A DNA stretch of 64,000 nucleotides, from contig NZ_LBIP01000013.1 of NCBI RefSeq assembly GCF_001280435.1, positions 1,860,001-1,924,000 of the forward strand, read 5' to 3'. Numbering within the stretch: position 1 is the first letter of the stretch; every line of letters starts with the position of its first letter. Below, piece by piece: positions 18,356-27,068 of the stretch. A program made the translations under genes and the position numbers. The notes under the pieces were generated by a model, which ran no database searches, was not told where the DNA came from, and worked only from the letters and a program-made list of their open reading frames with translations. Source of the DNA: Mangrovimonas xylaniphaga. Lineage in GTDB: Bacteria > Bacteroidota > Bacteroidia > Flavobacteriales > Flavobacteriaceae.

Positions 18356-19033
18356 ATGAAAAATTTGTTAAACTTATTCTTTCCGAAGGTTTGTATGGGT
18401 TGTAATGACCATTTGGGTGATAATGAAGCCTGTATTTGTTTGGAATGCCGGCATCAGTTACCTCTTACAAATTTTCATTTCGATGGAGATGAGCGTGTTA
18501 AAAATGTGCTCTATGGAAGAGTGCCTTTGCAACAAGCAACTTCTTTACTGCATTTCTCCAAAAAAGGGATTGTTCAGCAAATATTACACAACTTAAAATA
18601 TCGCGGTCAAGAGGAGGTTGGGACGTTTTTAGGAAAATGGCTAGGAGAGGAACTTAAAAGTTTGGAGGCCTATCAAAATATAGACTTGGTTGTGCCTGTC
18701 CCCATTCATAAGGCTAAGATGCGAAAGCGGGGCTTTAACCAAGTGCACAAATTTGGTCAAGAAATAGCAACTGCTTTACAAATACCTTTCAATACAGAAG
18801 TTCTACAGAAACAAGCACCCACCAATACACAAGTATTCAAGGACAGATTGAGACGCTTGGAGACCGATACTTCTACGTTTAAAATTGCAGGAAAGCACAA
18901 ATTAACCGGAAAACACTTGTTGTTGGTAGACGATATTATAACCACCGGTGCTACTGTGGAAGCCTGTGCCCAAGTATTGTTGAATATTGAAGGGGTGTCT
19001 TTGAGTTTGGCTACTATGGCCATAACCGATTAG
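18356..19033 (+). CDS. comF: ComF family phosphoribosyltransferase-like protein
   Basis: 225 residues from ATG 18356 (a GTG three bases earlier is in frame). N-terminal zinc-finger-like cysteines C13, C16, C26, C28, C31 (FPKVCMGCNDH, CICLECRHQL) and a C-terminal PRTase domain with the PRPP loop LLLVDDIITTGATVEAC. KRGFNQVHKFGQEIA is also typical. In competent bacteria ComF acts in DNA uptake; its role in flavobacteria is not established. Divergent from the coiled-coil gene. Confidence 0.9.
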   Translation: MKNLLNLFFPKVCMGCNDHLGDNEACICLECRHQLPLTNFHFDGDERVKNVLYGRVPLQQATSLLHFSKKGIVQQILHNLKYRGQEEVGTFLGKWLGEELKSLEAYQNIDLVVPVPIHKAKMRKRGFNQVHKFGQEIATALQIPFNTEVLQKQAPTNTQVFKDRLRRLETDTSTFKIAGKHKLTGKHLLLVDDIITTGATVEACAQVLLNIEGVSLSLATMAITD

Positions 19034-19132
19034 CTAAACACTTTGAGGCTTCCTGTAATCGACAATTTTCAAGAGAGCATACCGTTTGTATACCAAATAA
19101 GTTGTTAATTTGCGTAAAAATTAAGCCTTAGG

Positions 19133-20743
19133 ATGTTACAAAAGTGTTTTAAAACGTTAGTGGTATTTACTGTAATTCTTAGTATTGTGGGGTGTGCCAA
19201 TAGAGGAACGCCAACAGGAGGAGAAAAAGATGTGGATCCACCAAAAATTGTAAAGTCCGTTCCAGAAAATTTTTCTACAAATTTTAAGGCTTCCGAGATT
19301 AGAATTTACTTCGATGAGTACATCAAGGTGAAAAACATGCAAAAGCAGTTGATCATTTCACCACCTATGGAGTACCAACCGGATATCACGCCTTTGGGTT
19401 CTGCCAGTAAGTATATCAAGATTAAAATAAAGGATACACTTCAGCCCAATACTACCTATGCTTTCAATTTTGGGCAAAGTATTGTGGATAATAATGAAGA
19501 GAATCCTTACCCATATTACAAATATGTGTTTTCTACAGGAACCTATATCGATTCGCTGTCGGTTAAAGGTTTGATTTTGGATGCTGAAAATAAAGAGCCA
19601 GATACATTTGTGTCTGTGATGCTTTATGAAATGGACTCTACATATACGGATTCTGTAGTCTATAAAAAGAAACCTAAGTATGTCACCAATACACTTGATA
19701 GTTTAACCACTTTTAGTTTGGAAAATCTTAAGGAAGGGGAGTATATGATGGTAGCCCTTAATGATAAAAATGGGAACTTTACCTTTGAACCTAAGGTTGA
19801 TAAAATTGGATTTCATAGAGGAGTTGTAAAGGTGCCAAACGATACTATTTATACGTTAAAGTTATTTTCTGAGGAATTGGATTTTAGAGCGATAAAACCA
19901 AAGCAGATTGCTGGTGAAAAAATAGCGTTTGGTTACGAGGGGAATGCCAAAAACATGAAAATAGATCTATTGGAGGAAACACCTTCTGATTATGAAACCA
20001 GAATCACCAAAGATGCCAAAGCTGATACCTTGTATTATTGGTACAAACCAAAAATGGAAATGGATTCGGCGCGATTTGTGGTTAGAAATTACAAGTATAC
20101 AGATACCCTGATTCATAAATATAGAGAGTTGGAAAGAGACAGCCTGGAGGTGAAGCCTCTGAAGTCTGGAACGATATCTTTTAACGAGGATTTTGCCATT
20201 GAAGGCACTACGCCTTTTGTGAATATTGATGAACAAAAGATTAAAATTATCGATAAGGATACTTTGGAGGTGGCTTACAAAACAGAATTCGACACCTTAA
20301 AAAATATCTATACGTTTAAGTTTGATAAAACAGAATCTAATAGTTACAACATTGAAATGTTACCAGAGGCCTTGACAGGATTTTTTGGTCATGTTAATGA
20401 TACCCTAAATTTCAATGTCAAGACCAAAAATTATACCGATTATTCCAACATGCGTGTGACTTTGCAGAATGCCAAGTTTCCGGTGATTGTTCAGTTAACC
20501 ACTGAAAAGGGCGAGGTGAAATATGAGCAATTCGCTACAGAAAATAGAGTGTTTGACTTTAGGTTTATTGAACCGGTGAATTACTATTTAAGAGTGATTT
20601 TTGATACCAATGGCAACCAAAAATGGGATACGGGAAGTTATTTGCAAAAACGTCAACCAGAACGCATTAGTTACTATCCAGAATTGATCAAGGATGCTAG
20701 AGCCAATTGGGATCCAATTATCGAGTTTCCGCTATTGGATTAA
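19133..20743 (+). CDS. lipoprotein with bacterial Ig-like domain
   Basis: 536 residues. Lipoprotein signal, lipobox IVGC (Cys22), followed by NRGTPTGGEKDVDPPKIV. Residues about 38-140 form an SbsA-type Ig-like domain (SVPENFSTNFKASEIRIYFDEYI, LQPNTTYAFNFGQSIVDNNE). The rest is beta-rich with a terminal part reading YYLRVIFDTNGNQKWDTG, as in proteins with calcium-type Asx turns. A conserved Bacteroidota envelope protein without assigned function. A near-consensus promoter (TTTG 19085-19088, TTAATTTG 19105-19112) lies just upstream. Its last 12 bp overlap the convergent amidase gene. Confidence 0.85.
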   Translation: MLQKCFKTLVVFTVILSIVGCANRGTPTGGEKDVDPPKIVKSVPENFSTNFKASEIRIYFDEYIKVKNMQKQLIISPPMEYQPDITPLGSASKYIKIKIKDTLQPNTTYAFNFGQSIVDNNEENPYPYYKYVFSTGTYIDSLSVKGLILDAENKEPDTFVSVMLYEMDSTYTDSVVYKKKPKYVTNTLDSLTTFSLENLKEGEYMMVALNDKNGNFTFEPKVDKIGFHRGVVKVPNDTIYTLKLFSEELDFRAIKPKQIAGEKIAFGYEGNAKNMKIDLLEETPSDYETRITKDAKADTLYYWYKPKMEMDSARFVVRNYKYTDTLIHKYRELERDSLEVKPLKSGTISFNEDFAIEGTTPFVNIDEQKIKIIDKDTLEVAYKTEFDTLKNIYTFKFDKTESNSYNIEMLPEALTGFFGHVNDTLNFNVKTKNYTDYSNMRVTLQNAKFPVIVQLTTEKGEVKYEQFATENRVFDFRFIEPVNYYLRVIFDTNGNQKWDTGSYLQKRQPERISYYPELIKDARANWDPIIEFPLLD

Positions 20744-21511
20744 AAACGTATCTCTATCGTTTAAAAACTTCAGTTTGTTTCTGTAAAAGTTCAGGTGGTT
20801 ACGCTCTAAAGTAATGATGCCAACATATTCCTTATTTGGTCTAATTGGAGAAATATTGTTGCCCAAAATGTCATAGGCTGTAGAATGGCCACAATACTCA
20901 TTGTCCTTTTCGTCAACACCAACCCTGTTCACACCCACAGTGTAGCACATATTTTCAATAGCTCTGGCCTTTAATAAAGTGTCCCAAGCCACGATACGGG
21001 GTTTGGGCCAATTCGCAACGTAAAGCAGGAGTTCGTAATCCTCTTTGTTGCGGCTCCAAACAGGAAAGCGCAGGTCGTAGCAAATTAAAGGGCAAATTTT
21101 CCAACCGTGATAGTCTACAATTAGTTTTTCCATTCCAGATGCATAGACTTTGTCTTCTCCTGCCAAGGAAAAGGTATGACGTTTATCGTAATGTTCAATT
21201 GTTCCATCTGGGTGAACAAACAATAGTCGGTTGTAGATTTTGGAATTGTCTTCAATAATCAGACTTCCCACAATGGCGGCATCCTTTGCCGAAGCCAGTT
21301 TCTTCATCCAATCTACAGATTTGCCATCCATGGTTTCAGCCTGTTCCTTAGCATTCATGGTAAATCCGGTGGTGAACATTTCCGGTAGTAAAATGAGGTC
21401 TACCTTTTGGCTAATGCCTTCAATGGCTTCTTTAAACTGTTTGCGGTTCTGCTTAGGATTTTCCCAAGCGAGTTCCTGTTGAATAAAAGCTACTTTAAGT
21501 TGGTCCTGCAT
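20732..21511 (-). CDS. omega-amidase / nitrilase-superfamily hydrolase (YafV type)
   Basis: 259 residues from the ATG at 21511 (MQDQLKVAFIQQELAW); the frame extends eleven codons further up. Nitrilase-fold catalytic triad: Glu in LILLPEMFTTGF, Lys in EHYDKRHTFSLAGE, Cys in ICPLICYDLRFPVW. Family members hydrolyse alpha-ketoglutaramate and ketosuccinamate, in methionine salvage and glutamine transaminase metabolite repair. Soluble. The 3' end overlaps that of the Ig-like lipoprotein gene by 12 bp. Confidence 0.9.
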   Translation of the reverse strand: MQDQLKVAFIQQELAWENPKQNRKQFKEAIEGISQKVDLILLPEMFTTGFTMNAKEQAETMDGKSVDWMKKLASAKDAAIVGSLIIEDNSKIYNRLLFVHPDGTIEHYDKRHTFSLAGEDKVYASGMEKLIVDYHGWKICPLICYDLRFPVWSRNKEDYELLLYVANWPKPRIVAWDTLLKARAIENMCYTVGVNRVGVDEKDNEYCGHSTAYDILGNNISPIRPNKEYVGIITLERNHLNFYRNKLKFLNDRDTFLIQ

Positions 21512-21687
21512 ACAGTAAATGTAATAATTCTGCCCAAAAAACAATGCGAGGTTTTTATTGTTTTTTCAGTTAAAATAAATGTGAATGTTATTATTTTTTG
21601 TAAGCGAGTTCTTGCGTTAAAGGTTTGATAAAGAGCTCTTGGTTTTCAAAAGGGTTTCTTAAATTTGCGCCTCTTAAAAACTTACTT

Positions 21688-23790
21688 ATGAAATATTTCA
21701 AGATACTTTTGCTCTTTATCACGCTTCAGGTAACTGCCCAACAAGGGGGGATGTGGATTCCGTCACTTTTGGAAGGAATGAACGAAGCCGAAATGGAGTC
21801 TTTAGGAAGTAAACTGACCGCCCAGGATATTTACGATGTCAACAATTCCAGTTTAAAGGATGCCGTGGTGCATTTCAATGGCGGGTGTACTGCTGAGGTG
21901 ATTTCTCCAAAGGGATTGATTTTGACCAATCACCATTGCGGATATGGACAAATTCAAGCACACTCTTCTTTGGAAAATGATTATTTGAAGAATGGATTTT
22001 GGGCCATGAGTTTGGAAGAAGAATTGCCAAACAGTGATCTTTATGTAGAATTCATTGTGAGAATTGATGATGTGACCGAGCAGGTTTTGAAAGGAACCAA
22101 TGCTGAAATGTCTGCCAAGGAATTACAGTCTTTAACAGATTCTAATAGCAGCAAAGTGCTCAAAGAAGTGAAGAAAGAAGGTTGGCAGAGAGCAAAAATC
22201 AAGTCTTTTTATAAAGGAAACCAGTACTTTTTGTTTGTAACAGAGCGCTTCGAAGACGTACGTTTGGTGGGAACACCTCCAAACAGTATTGGAAAGTTTG
22301 GTAGCGATACCGACAATTGGGTGTGGCCTCGCCATACTGGTGATTTTTCTATGTTCAGAATTTATGCCGATCAAAATAACCGCCCAGCAAAATACGCAGC
22401 AGACAATGTGCCTTACACGCCTAAACACTATTTACCGGTGTCCTTGGACGGGGTTTCCGAAGATGATTTTACTATGGTGTTTGGATTTCCTGGACGCACC
22501 AATGAGTATTTACCAGCAGTTGCGGTTGAGCAGATTGTAAAAAAAGTGAACCCGAGTAATATTGCTATTAGGGAAGCAGCTCTAAAGGTGATTGATGGGT
22601 ATATGAAACAGAATGACGAAATACGAATTCAATATGCTTCAAAGCAAGCTAGAATTGCCAACTATTGGAAAAAATGGATTGGTGAAAATCTAGGCTTGGA
22701 AAAAAGCAATGCTGTAGCCATTAAACGGAATATGGAAGCTGAGTTTACAAGTCTTTTAAAAGAGAAGGGCCTTGTTGAACAGTATGGAAATGTTTTGCCA
22801 CAGTTGGAACAATTATATGCGCAGATTGAAGCTGTTAATGTAAAGCGAGGGAATTTCAATGAGATTTTTAAGCGTAATAATGAGCTTATGGACATCATGT
22901 TCAGATTGGACCAAATGGAGCGCGCTGCAGCGAAAGGTGAGGAAGCTTTTGATCGTTCAAGAGATATCGTTGTAGATAAGTTGATCAGTATTTATAAGGA
23001 TTTTAATGCAGATGTAGATCAAGGTGTTTTTGAAGCCATCATGCCTTTGTATACACAGAATGTGGATGCATCCATTTATAAAAATACAAATTTTACCGAT
23101 TTAAAATCGGCTATGAAAGTTTTGGAGGGCGATGCTAAGGAGGTTATTAAAAAACTGAATAAGGATAAGGCCTATAAATATGCGAAACCTTTTATTGAGG
23201 AATATTACAGTTCGTTAGATCCCGATTTTAATGCCTTGAATGCTGAAATCAATAAATATCAAAAGCTCTATATGAAGGCCTTGATGGAGGTGATGCCTGA
23301 TGAACGTTATTTTCCAGATGCCAATAGTACGCTTCGTGTAACTTATGGAAAGGTGAAAGGATACGAGCCTAAGGATGCCGTGTATTATGATCCTATCACC
23401 TATTTGGATGGTGTGATGGAAAAATATGTGCCGGGTGATTATGAGTTTGAGGTTCCAGAAAGATTGCGAGAATTGTATACTGCAAAAGACTATGGTAATT
23501 ATGCCGATGCCAATGGGAAATTACCGGTTTGTTTTATCGGGACGAACCATACCACAGGAGGAAACTCAGGAAGTCCAGCCTTGGATGCCCATGGCAACTT
23601 GATAGGCTTGAATTTTGATCGTGTATGGGAGGGAACCATGAGTGACATTTATTACAGTCCTGAAATTTGTAGAAACATTATGGTGGATGTGCGCTACATT
23701 TTATTTGTGATTGATAAATATGCGGGAGCCTCGCATTTAATTGAGGAAATGACTTTGGTCCACCCCAAGCAAGAGCAAAATTTGAATTAA
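21688..23790 (+). CDS. S46 family dipeptidyl-peptidase, DPP11-like
   Basis: 700 residues from the ATG at 21688; the signal peptide MKYFKILLLFITLQVTA-QQ makes this start convincing. Catalytic residues: His83 in TNHHCGYG, Asp in the middle domain, Ser627 in GGNSGSPALD. The residue 18 positions after the serine is Arg645 (LNFDRVW); in S46 enzymes Arg there gives the Asp/Glu preference of DPP11, while DPP7 has Gly. So it likely releases dipeptides with acidic P1 residues in the periplasm, as part of peptide nutrition. Followed by a strong terminator. Confidence 0.92.
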   Translation: MKYFKILLLFITLQVTAQQGGMWIPSLLEGMNEAEMESLGSKLTAQDIYDVNNSSLKDAVVHFNGGCTAEVISPKGLILTNHHCGYGQIQAHSSLENDYLKNGFWAMSLEEELPNSDLYVEFIVRIDDVTEQVLKGTNAEMSAKELQSLTDSNSSKVLKEVKKEGWQRAKIKSFYKGNQYFLFVTERFEDVRLVGTPPNSIGKFGSDTDNWVWPRHTGDFSMFRIYADQNNRPAKYAADNVPYTPKHYLPVSLDGVSEDDFTMVFGFPGRTNEYLPAVAVEQIVKKVNPSNIAIREAALKVIDGYMKQNDEIRIQYASKQARIANYWKKWIGENLGLEKSNAVAIKRNMEAEFTSLLKEKGLVEQYGNVLPQLEQLYAQIEAVNVKRGNFNEIFKRNNELMDIMFRLDQMERAAAKGEEAFDRSRDIVVDKLISIYKDFNADVDQGVFEAIMPLYTQNVDASIYKNTNFTDLKSAMKVLEGDAKEVIKKLNKDKAYKYAKPFIEEYYSSLDPDFNALNAEINKYQKLYMKALMEVMPDERYFPDANSTLRVTYGKVKGYEPKDAVYYDPITYLDGVMEKYVPGDYEFEVPERLRELYTAKDYGNYADANGKLPVCFIGTNHTTGGNSGSPALDAHGNLIGLNFDRVWEGTMSDIYYSPEICRNIMVDVRYILFVIDKYAGASHLIEEMTLVHPKQEQNLN

Positions 23791-23796
23791 AATTCT

Positions 23797-23832
23797 ATAA
23801 CCCTTCTTTTGTTCAAAAGGAGGGTTATTTTA
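23797..23832 (+). terminator. intrinsic terminator after the S46 peptidase gene
   Basis: Long stem ATAACCCTTCTTTTG / CAAAAGGAGGGTTAT with a 2-base loop, then a T-rich tail. It reaches into the last codons of the convergent XRE gene. Confidence 0.8.
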
Positions 23833-24136
23833 ATATTTCTGTTTGATTTGAACCGAATACAGAGAAAATAAATTCTTTAATTGTCGGTTCAAGTATTCGA
23901 TATATTTCTTTCTTTTCCTCAGGGATATCTTCTTCTGAAATCATCATAAAATGAAGAATAGGCTTAGGGACATCTAGGACTTCGCAAATTTTATCTAAGG
24001 TTTCGGGATTAGGTTCGTAAACATCATTAATCATCTGGGATAAAGCAGTTGTGCTTTTTCCAATTTTATGGGCAACTTCTTTTTGAGTTAGTCCTTTCTT
24101 TTTTATTAATTTACCAATTATTTCTCCGAGTTTCAT
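23825..24136 (-). CDS. XRE-family transcriptional regulator
   Basis: 103 residues. Helix-turn-helix of the lambda-Cro/XRE type over about residues 4-60 (LGEIIGKLIKKKGLTQKEVA, KSTTALSQMINDVYEPNPET), followed by a short C-terminal segment that may mediate dimerisation. Last gene of a three-gene minus-strand unit, starting 6 bp after the 59-residue gene ends. A perfect inverted repeat at the unit's promoter (24971-24987) is its likely autoregulatory operator. Typical of antitoxin or accessory-element regulators. Confidence 0.88.
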   Translation of the reverse strand: MKLGEIIGKLIKKKGLTQKEVAHKIGKSTTALSQMINDVYEPNPETLDKICEVLDVPKPILHFMMISEEDIPEEKKEIYRILEPTIKEFIFSVFGSNQTEILK

Positions 24137-24142
24137 CTTGTT

Positions 24143-24322
24143 TTAATCGTCAAAAAAGCCTGTAATAATCTTTATTAAAATAGCAATTAGTTGAACGATT
24201 CGTTTTTCAGTTTTAGCTTTTTTTAATTCAGATTTTACTTCTTCTAGTAGTTTTTTGGTTTCCTGAGTAGTATTTTGGGAAGCTAAGGCTTCTTCAATTT
24301 TTTCTAAAATATTGTTTTTCAT
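24143..24322 (-). CDS. 59-residue peptide, helical with hydrophobic C-terminus
   Basis: Not a long frame but well supported by position: it overlaps the end of the 222-residue gene by 29 bp and stops 6 bp before the XRE start. Begins MKNNILEKIEEALASQ, has a charged helical middle (KKLLEEVKSELKKAKTEKR) and ends with a hydrophobic stretch and FFDD (IVQLIAILIKIITG). Resembles no family I know. The composition would fit a membrane-associated peptide or a small partner of the 222-residue protein. Function unknown. Confidence 0.7.
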   Translation of the reverse strand: MKNNILEKIEEALASQNTTQETKKLLEEVKSELKKAKTEKRIVQLIAILIKIITGFFDD

Positions 24323-24962
24323 AATAGCTGTTATTTAAAATTAATGCAAAAGGCTGAACTGCCTTAAATTCAAAATTTTGAATAACAGTATTCTCGTGAT
24401 AGTCGTCGAGATTTTTAAATAGGAAGCTTATGATTTTTCTTAAAAAGAATCTGTGGTTTCTATTAGTTGAGGATAAAAGGAATTGGATTTTCTTTATCCA
24501 ACTGGAAATCTTCTTGATTAATTTTTGATAAGAGAGAATTTTTAAATGTTGTATTATATAATCTCCTATAAACTCTTTTATTTCTAAGTTTTCTTCGTTT
24601 TCGTAGAATTTGAAGAGATCGTTAATGCTCTTTTTCTTGAGTTTGTTCAAAAGAGAATTATACTTGGATCCTAGGGCCTTCTTTTGGAGGAATCTATTTG
24701 AATGTAATAACTTATATTCTCCAAGGCTTTTGAGAAATTCTAGTTCCGATAGAAATTCATTAGTTGAATAAGAATTAATATTGATTTTGGCAAAACTATC
24801 TCTAACAGTATTTTGAAAAACAATCAGAGGTGAGGGTGAGATTGAAATGCTTTGAGCTAAAGTTTTGACGGCATCACTCAATTCGCTTGAAGAAATAAAA
24901 AATGATTTTAATTCCTCTTCATAAGTTTTGATTGAATCAATATTTTGTTTTAATTCTTTCAT
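24294..24962 (-). CDS. 222-residue protein of unknown function
   Basis: First gene of the three-gene unit. Very rich in Leu, Ile, Lys, Ser and Asn, predicted mostly helical, no signal peptide. Notable stretches: SFFISSSELSDAVKTLAQSI, KLIKKISSWIKKIQFLLSS and RFFLRKIISFLFKNLDDY, which are amphipathic. AT-rich compared with flanking housekeeping genes, consistent with acquisition. I recognise no family. Because it is coupled to a small peptide and an XRE regulator with a promoter-proximal operator, it is a candidate effector of an accessory system; that is inference. Confidence 0.65.
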   Translation of the reverse strand: MKELKQNIDSIKTYEEELKSFFISSSELSDAVKTLAQSISISPSPLIVFQNTVRDSFAKININSYSTNEFLSELEFLKSLGEYKLLHSNRFLQKKALGSKYNSLLNKLKKKSINDLFKFYENEENLEIKEFIGDYIIQHLKILSYQKLIKKISSWIKKIQFLLSSTNRNHRFFLRKIISFLFKNLDDYHENTVIQNFEFKAVQPFALILNNSYYEKQYFRKN

Positions 24963-24970
24963 TATTCGAA

Positions 24971-25001
24971 TTTAAGTAAAACTTAAATAAAAACAAAATT
25001 A
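24971..25001 (-). promoter_or_regulatory. promoter and candidate operator of the XRE unit
   Basis: Minus strand: TAATTTTG (-7 box, exact TAnnTTTG) at 24994-25001. Directly downstream, covering the expected transcription start, is the perfect inverted repeat TTTAAGT-AAA-ACTTAAA at 24971-24987, ending 8 bp before the 222-residue gene. Placement and symmetry fit a repressor site for the XRE protein encoded in the same unit. Confidence 0.6.
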
Positions 25002-25028
25002 ATTTTCATATTTAATGGCGAAGGGTAT

Positions 25029-25502
25029 CTACCAATCATTTCTCCCTGTAGTGATATAGACCAAAACATCATTGATGCACTGGTCCAGGTTGGTCTTGAT
25101 TTCATGTGCCCAAAACCTGAAAACGGTAAAACCCATGTCTTCCAATGCTTGGTTTACTTGATAGTCTCGTTGCATATTGCGTTCTATTTTGGGAATCCAA
25201 AACTTACGGTTGCTTTTTATCTGATCTTTTCGTTCGTCCCAATTGTAGCCATGCCAAAATTCCCCATCAATAAAAATGGCAAGATTATACTTTTTAATGG
25301 ACACATCGGGTTTGCCTGGTAGGCTTTTGCTATCCACTCTGTATCGAACATTTTTTTGCCAAAGCGCTTTCCTGAAACGCAGCTCAGGGTTGGTGTTTTT
25401 ACCACGAATACGGCTCATGATCTTGGAGCGTTTTTTAGTGGTGTAAAACCCTGCTTCCTCACTAAAACGAGGCACTTTAATATTGTCTTCTGAATATGCC
25501 AT
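25029..25502 (-). CDS. vsr: Vsr-like very short patch repair endonuclease, zinc-ligand-free variant
   Basis: 157 residues. Restriction-endonuclease-like fold of the Vsr family: RSKIMSRIRGKNTNPELRFR, YRVDSKSLPGKPDVSI, IFIDGEFWHGYNWDERK, FWIPKIERNMQRD, FRFWAHEI. Candidate catalytic residues Asp66 and His84 are present. Canonical Vsr binds zinc through cysteines in GCFWH-x-x-x-C and a later WxC; here these positions are Glu81, Tyr86 and Ala132, and the only cysteine is Cys142. No Dcm-type methyltransferase is nearby, so the usual T:G repair link is not shown. A family call is firm; function as mismatch nickase is inference. Confidence 0.85.
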   Translation of the reverse strand: MAYSEDNIKVPRFSEEAGFYTTKKRSKIMSRIRGKNTNPELRFRKALWQKNVRYRVDSKSLPGKPDVSIKKYNLAIFIDGEFWHGYNWDERKDQIKSNRKFWIPKIERNMQRDYQVNQALEDMGFTVFRFWAHEIKTNLDQCINDVLVYITTGRNDW

Positions 25503-25562
25503 GACGTTTAAGGAATATAATGATTTTTTGGGAGATATTATTAGTTGAAACTTCAGCAGAAA

Positions 25563-25597
25563 ACAAAAAAAATCCCAAACCGTGAGGCTTGGGATTT
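25563..25597 (-). terminator. intrinsic terminator after ahcY
   Basis: Stem AAATCCCAA / TTGGGATTT, continued inside by CC/GG, with a minus-strand T8 tail. Separates ahcY from the accessory islet. Confidence 0.85.
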
Positions 25598-25621
25598 CTA
25601 TTAATAAGAATTTGAATTCTA

Positions 25622-26938
25622 TTAGTATCTGTAGTATTCTGGTTTGAAAGGACCTTCAACTTGTACACCGATATAATCGGCTTGGTCTTGTTTCAACTCA
25701 GTAAGTTCCACGCCAATTTTGGCAAGGTGCAATTTGGCTACTTTCTCATCCAAATGCTTTGGCAACATGTATACTTTGTTTTCGTAAGCATCTTTGTTGG
25801 TCCAAAGTTCAATTTGTGCCAAAGTTTGGTTGGTAAACGAGTTACTCATGACAAAACTTGGGTGTCCAGTCGCACAACCAAGGTTTACCAAACGTCCTTC
25901 TGCTAAAAGGATAATATCATTTCCGTTGATAGTGTATTTGTCAACCTGAGGCTTGATTTCAACTTTTGTTGCTCCATGATTTGTTTTCAACCAAGCAACA
26001 TCAATTTCGTTGTCAAAATGCCCAATGTTACATACGATGGTTTTATCTTTCATAGCTTCAAAGTGCTCACCACGAACGATGTCTTTGTTTCCAGTTGTGG
26101 TAATTACGATATCAGCTTTTCCAACAACAGTTTCCAAACGTTTTACTTCGTATCCATCCATAGCTGCCTGTAAAGCACAAATAGGATCAATTTCAGTCAC
26201 GGTTACAATACTTCCGGCACCTCTAAAAGAAGCGGCAGTCCCTTTACCTACGTCTCCATAACCACAAACTACAACACGTTTTCCGGCTAACATCACATCG
26301 GTAGCACGACGAATAGCGTCAACAGCACTTTCGCGACATCCGTATTTGTTGTCGAATTTAGATTTGGTTACAGAATCATTCACGTTGATAGCAGGCATTG
26401 GCAACGTTCCGGCTTTCATACGCTCGTACAATCTGTGAACACCAGTAGTCGTTTCTTCACTTAAACCGTTGATGCCTTCAACCAAATGTGGGTAACGGTC
26501 CAATACCATATTGGTAAGGTCTCCACCGTCATCCAAAATCATGTTAAGCGGTTGGCGGTCTTCACCAAAAAATAAAGTTTGCTCAATACACCAATCAAAC
26601 TCCTCTTCGGTCATGTTTTTCCAAGCATAAACAGCCGTTCCCGCAGCGGCAATAGCAGCAGCAGCTTGATCTTGGGTAGAAAAAATGTTGCAAGAACTCC
26701 AGGTAACTTCTGCTCCAAGAGCTTGAAGGGTTTCAATCAAAACAGCCGTTTGAATGGTCATGTGCAAACATCCAGCAATACGAGCACCTTTAAGCGGTTG
26801 AGACTCTTTGTATTCCTCACGTAAGCTCATCAATCCAGGCATTTCTGCTTCTGCCAATTCAATCTCTTTGCGTCCCCAGTCAGCCAATGACAGGTCTTTT
26901 ACCTTAAATGGCTCGTAAGCCACAGTTTTTGTATCCAT
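25622..26938 (-). CDS. ahcY: adenosylhomocysteinase
   Basis: 438 residues, full length. Hydrolyses S-adenosylhomocysteine to adenosine and homocysteine, clearing the product inhibitor of methyltransferases. Signatures: [47 protein letters not shown]-binding [20 protein letters not shown], and the C-terminal tail [17 protein letters not shown] box (minus strand) lies about 100 bp upstream. Divergent from the phosphopantetheinyl transferase operon. Confidence 0.96.
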   Translation of the reverse strand: MDTKTVAYEPFKVKDLSLADWGRKEIELAEAEMPGLMSLREEYKESQPLKGARIAGCLHMTIQTAVLIETLQALGAEVTWSSCNIFSTQDQAAAAIAAAGTAVYAWKNMTEEEFDWCIEQTLFFGEDRQPLNMILDDGGDLTNMVLDRYPHLVEGINGLSEETTTGVHRLYERMKAGTLPMPAINVNDSVTKSKFDNKYGCRESAVDAIRRATDVMLAGKRVVVCGYGDVGKGTAASFRGAGSIVTVTEIDPICALQAAMDGYEVKRLETVVGKADIVITTTGNKDIVRGEHFEAMKDKTIVCNIGHFDNEIDVAWLKTNHGATKVEIKPQVDKYTINGNDIILLAEGRLVNLGCATGHPSFVMSNSFTNQTLAQIELWTNKDAYENKVYMLPKHLDEKVAKLHLAKIGVELTELKQDQADYIGVQVEGPFKPEYYRY

Positions 26939-27037
26939 GTTTTATGTTTTTCTAGTGTTATAAGATGACACCTTTGGCAATACTCCCTAAAATGGTTAAA
27001 TTCGCTTACCCAAAGTGGCATTGCTTTTTAAGCGGTG

Positions 27038-27045
27038 CAAAGATA
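27038..27045 (-). promoter_or_regulatory. candidate -7 box for ahcY
   Basis: Reads TATCTTTG on the minus strand, exact TAnnTTTG; it would give an ahcY leader of about 90 bases. No convincing -33 partner. Confidence 0.4.
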
Positions 27046-27068
27046 ACCAATAACTTTCAGAAAAGTAA

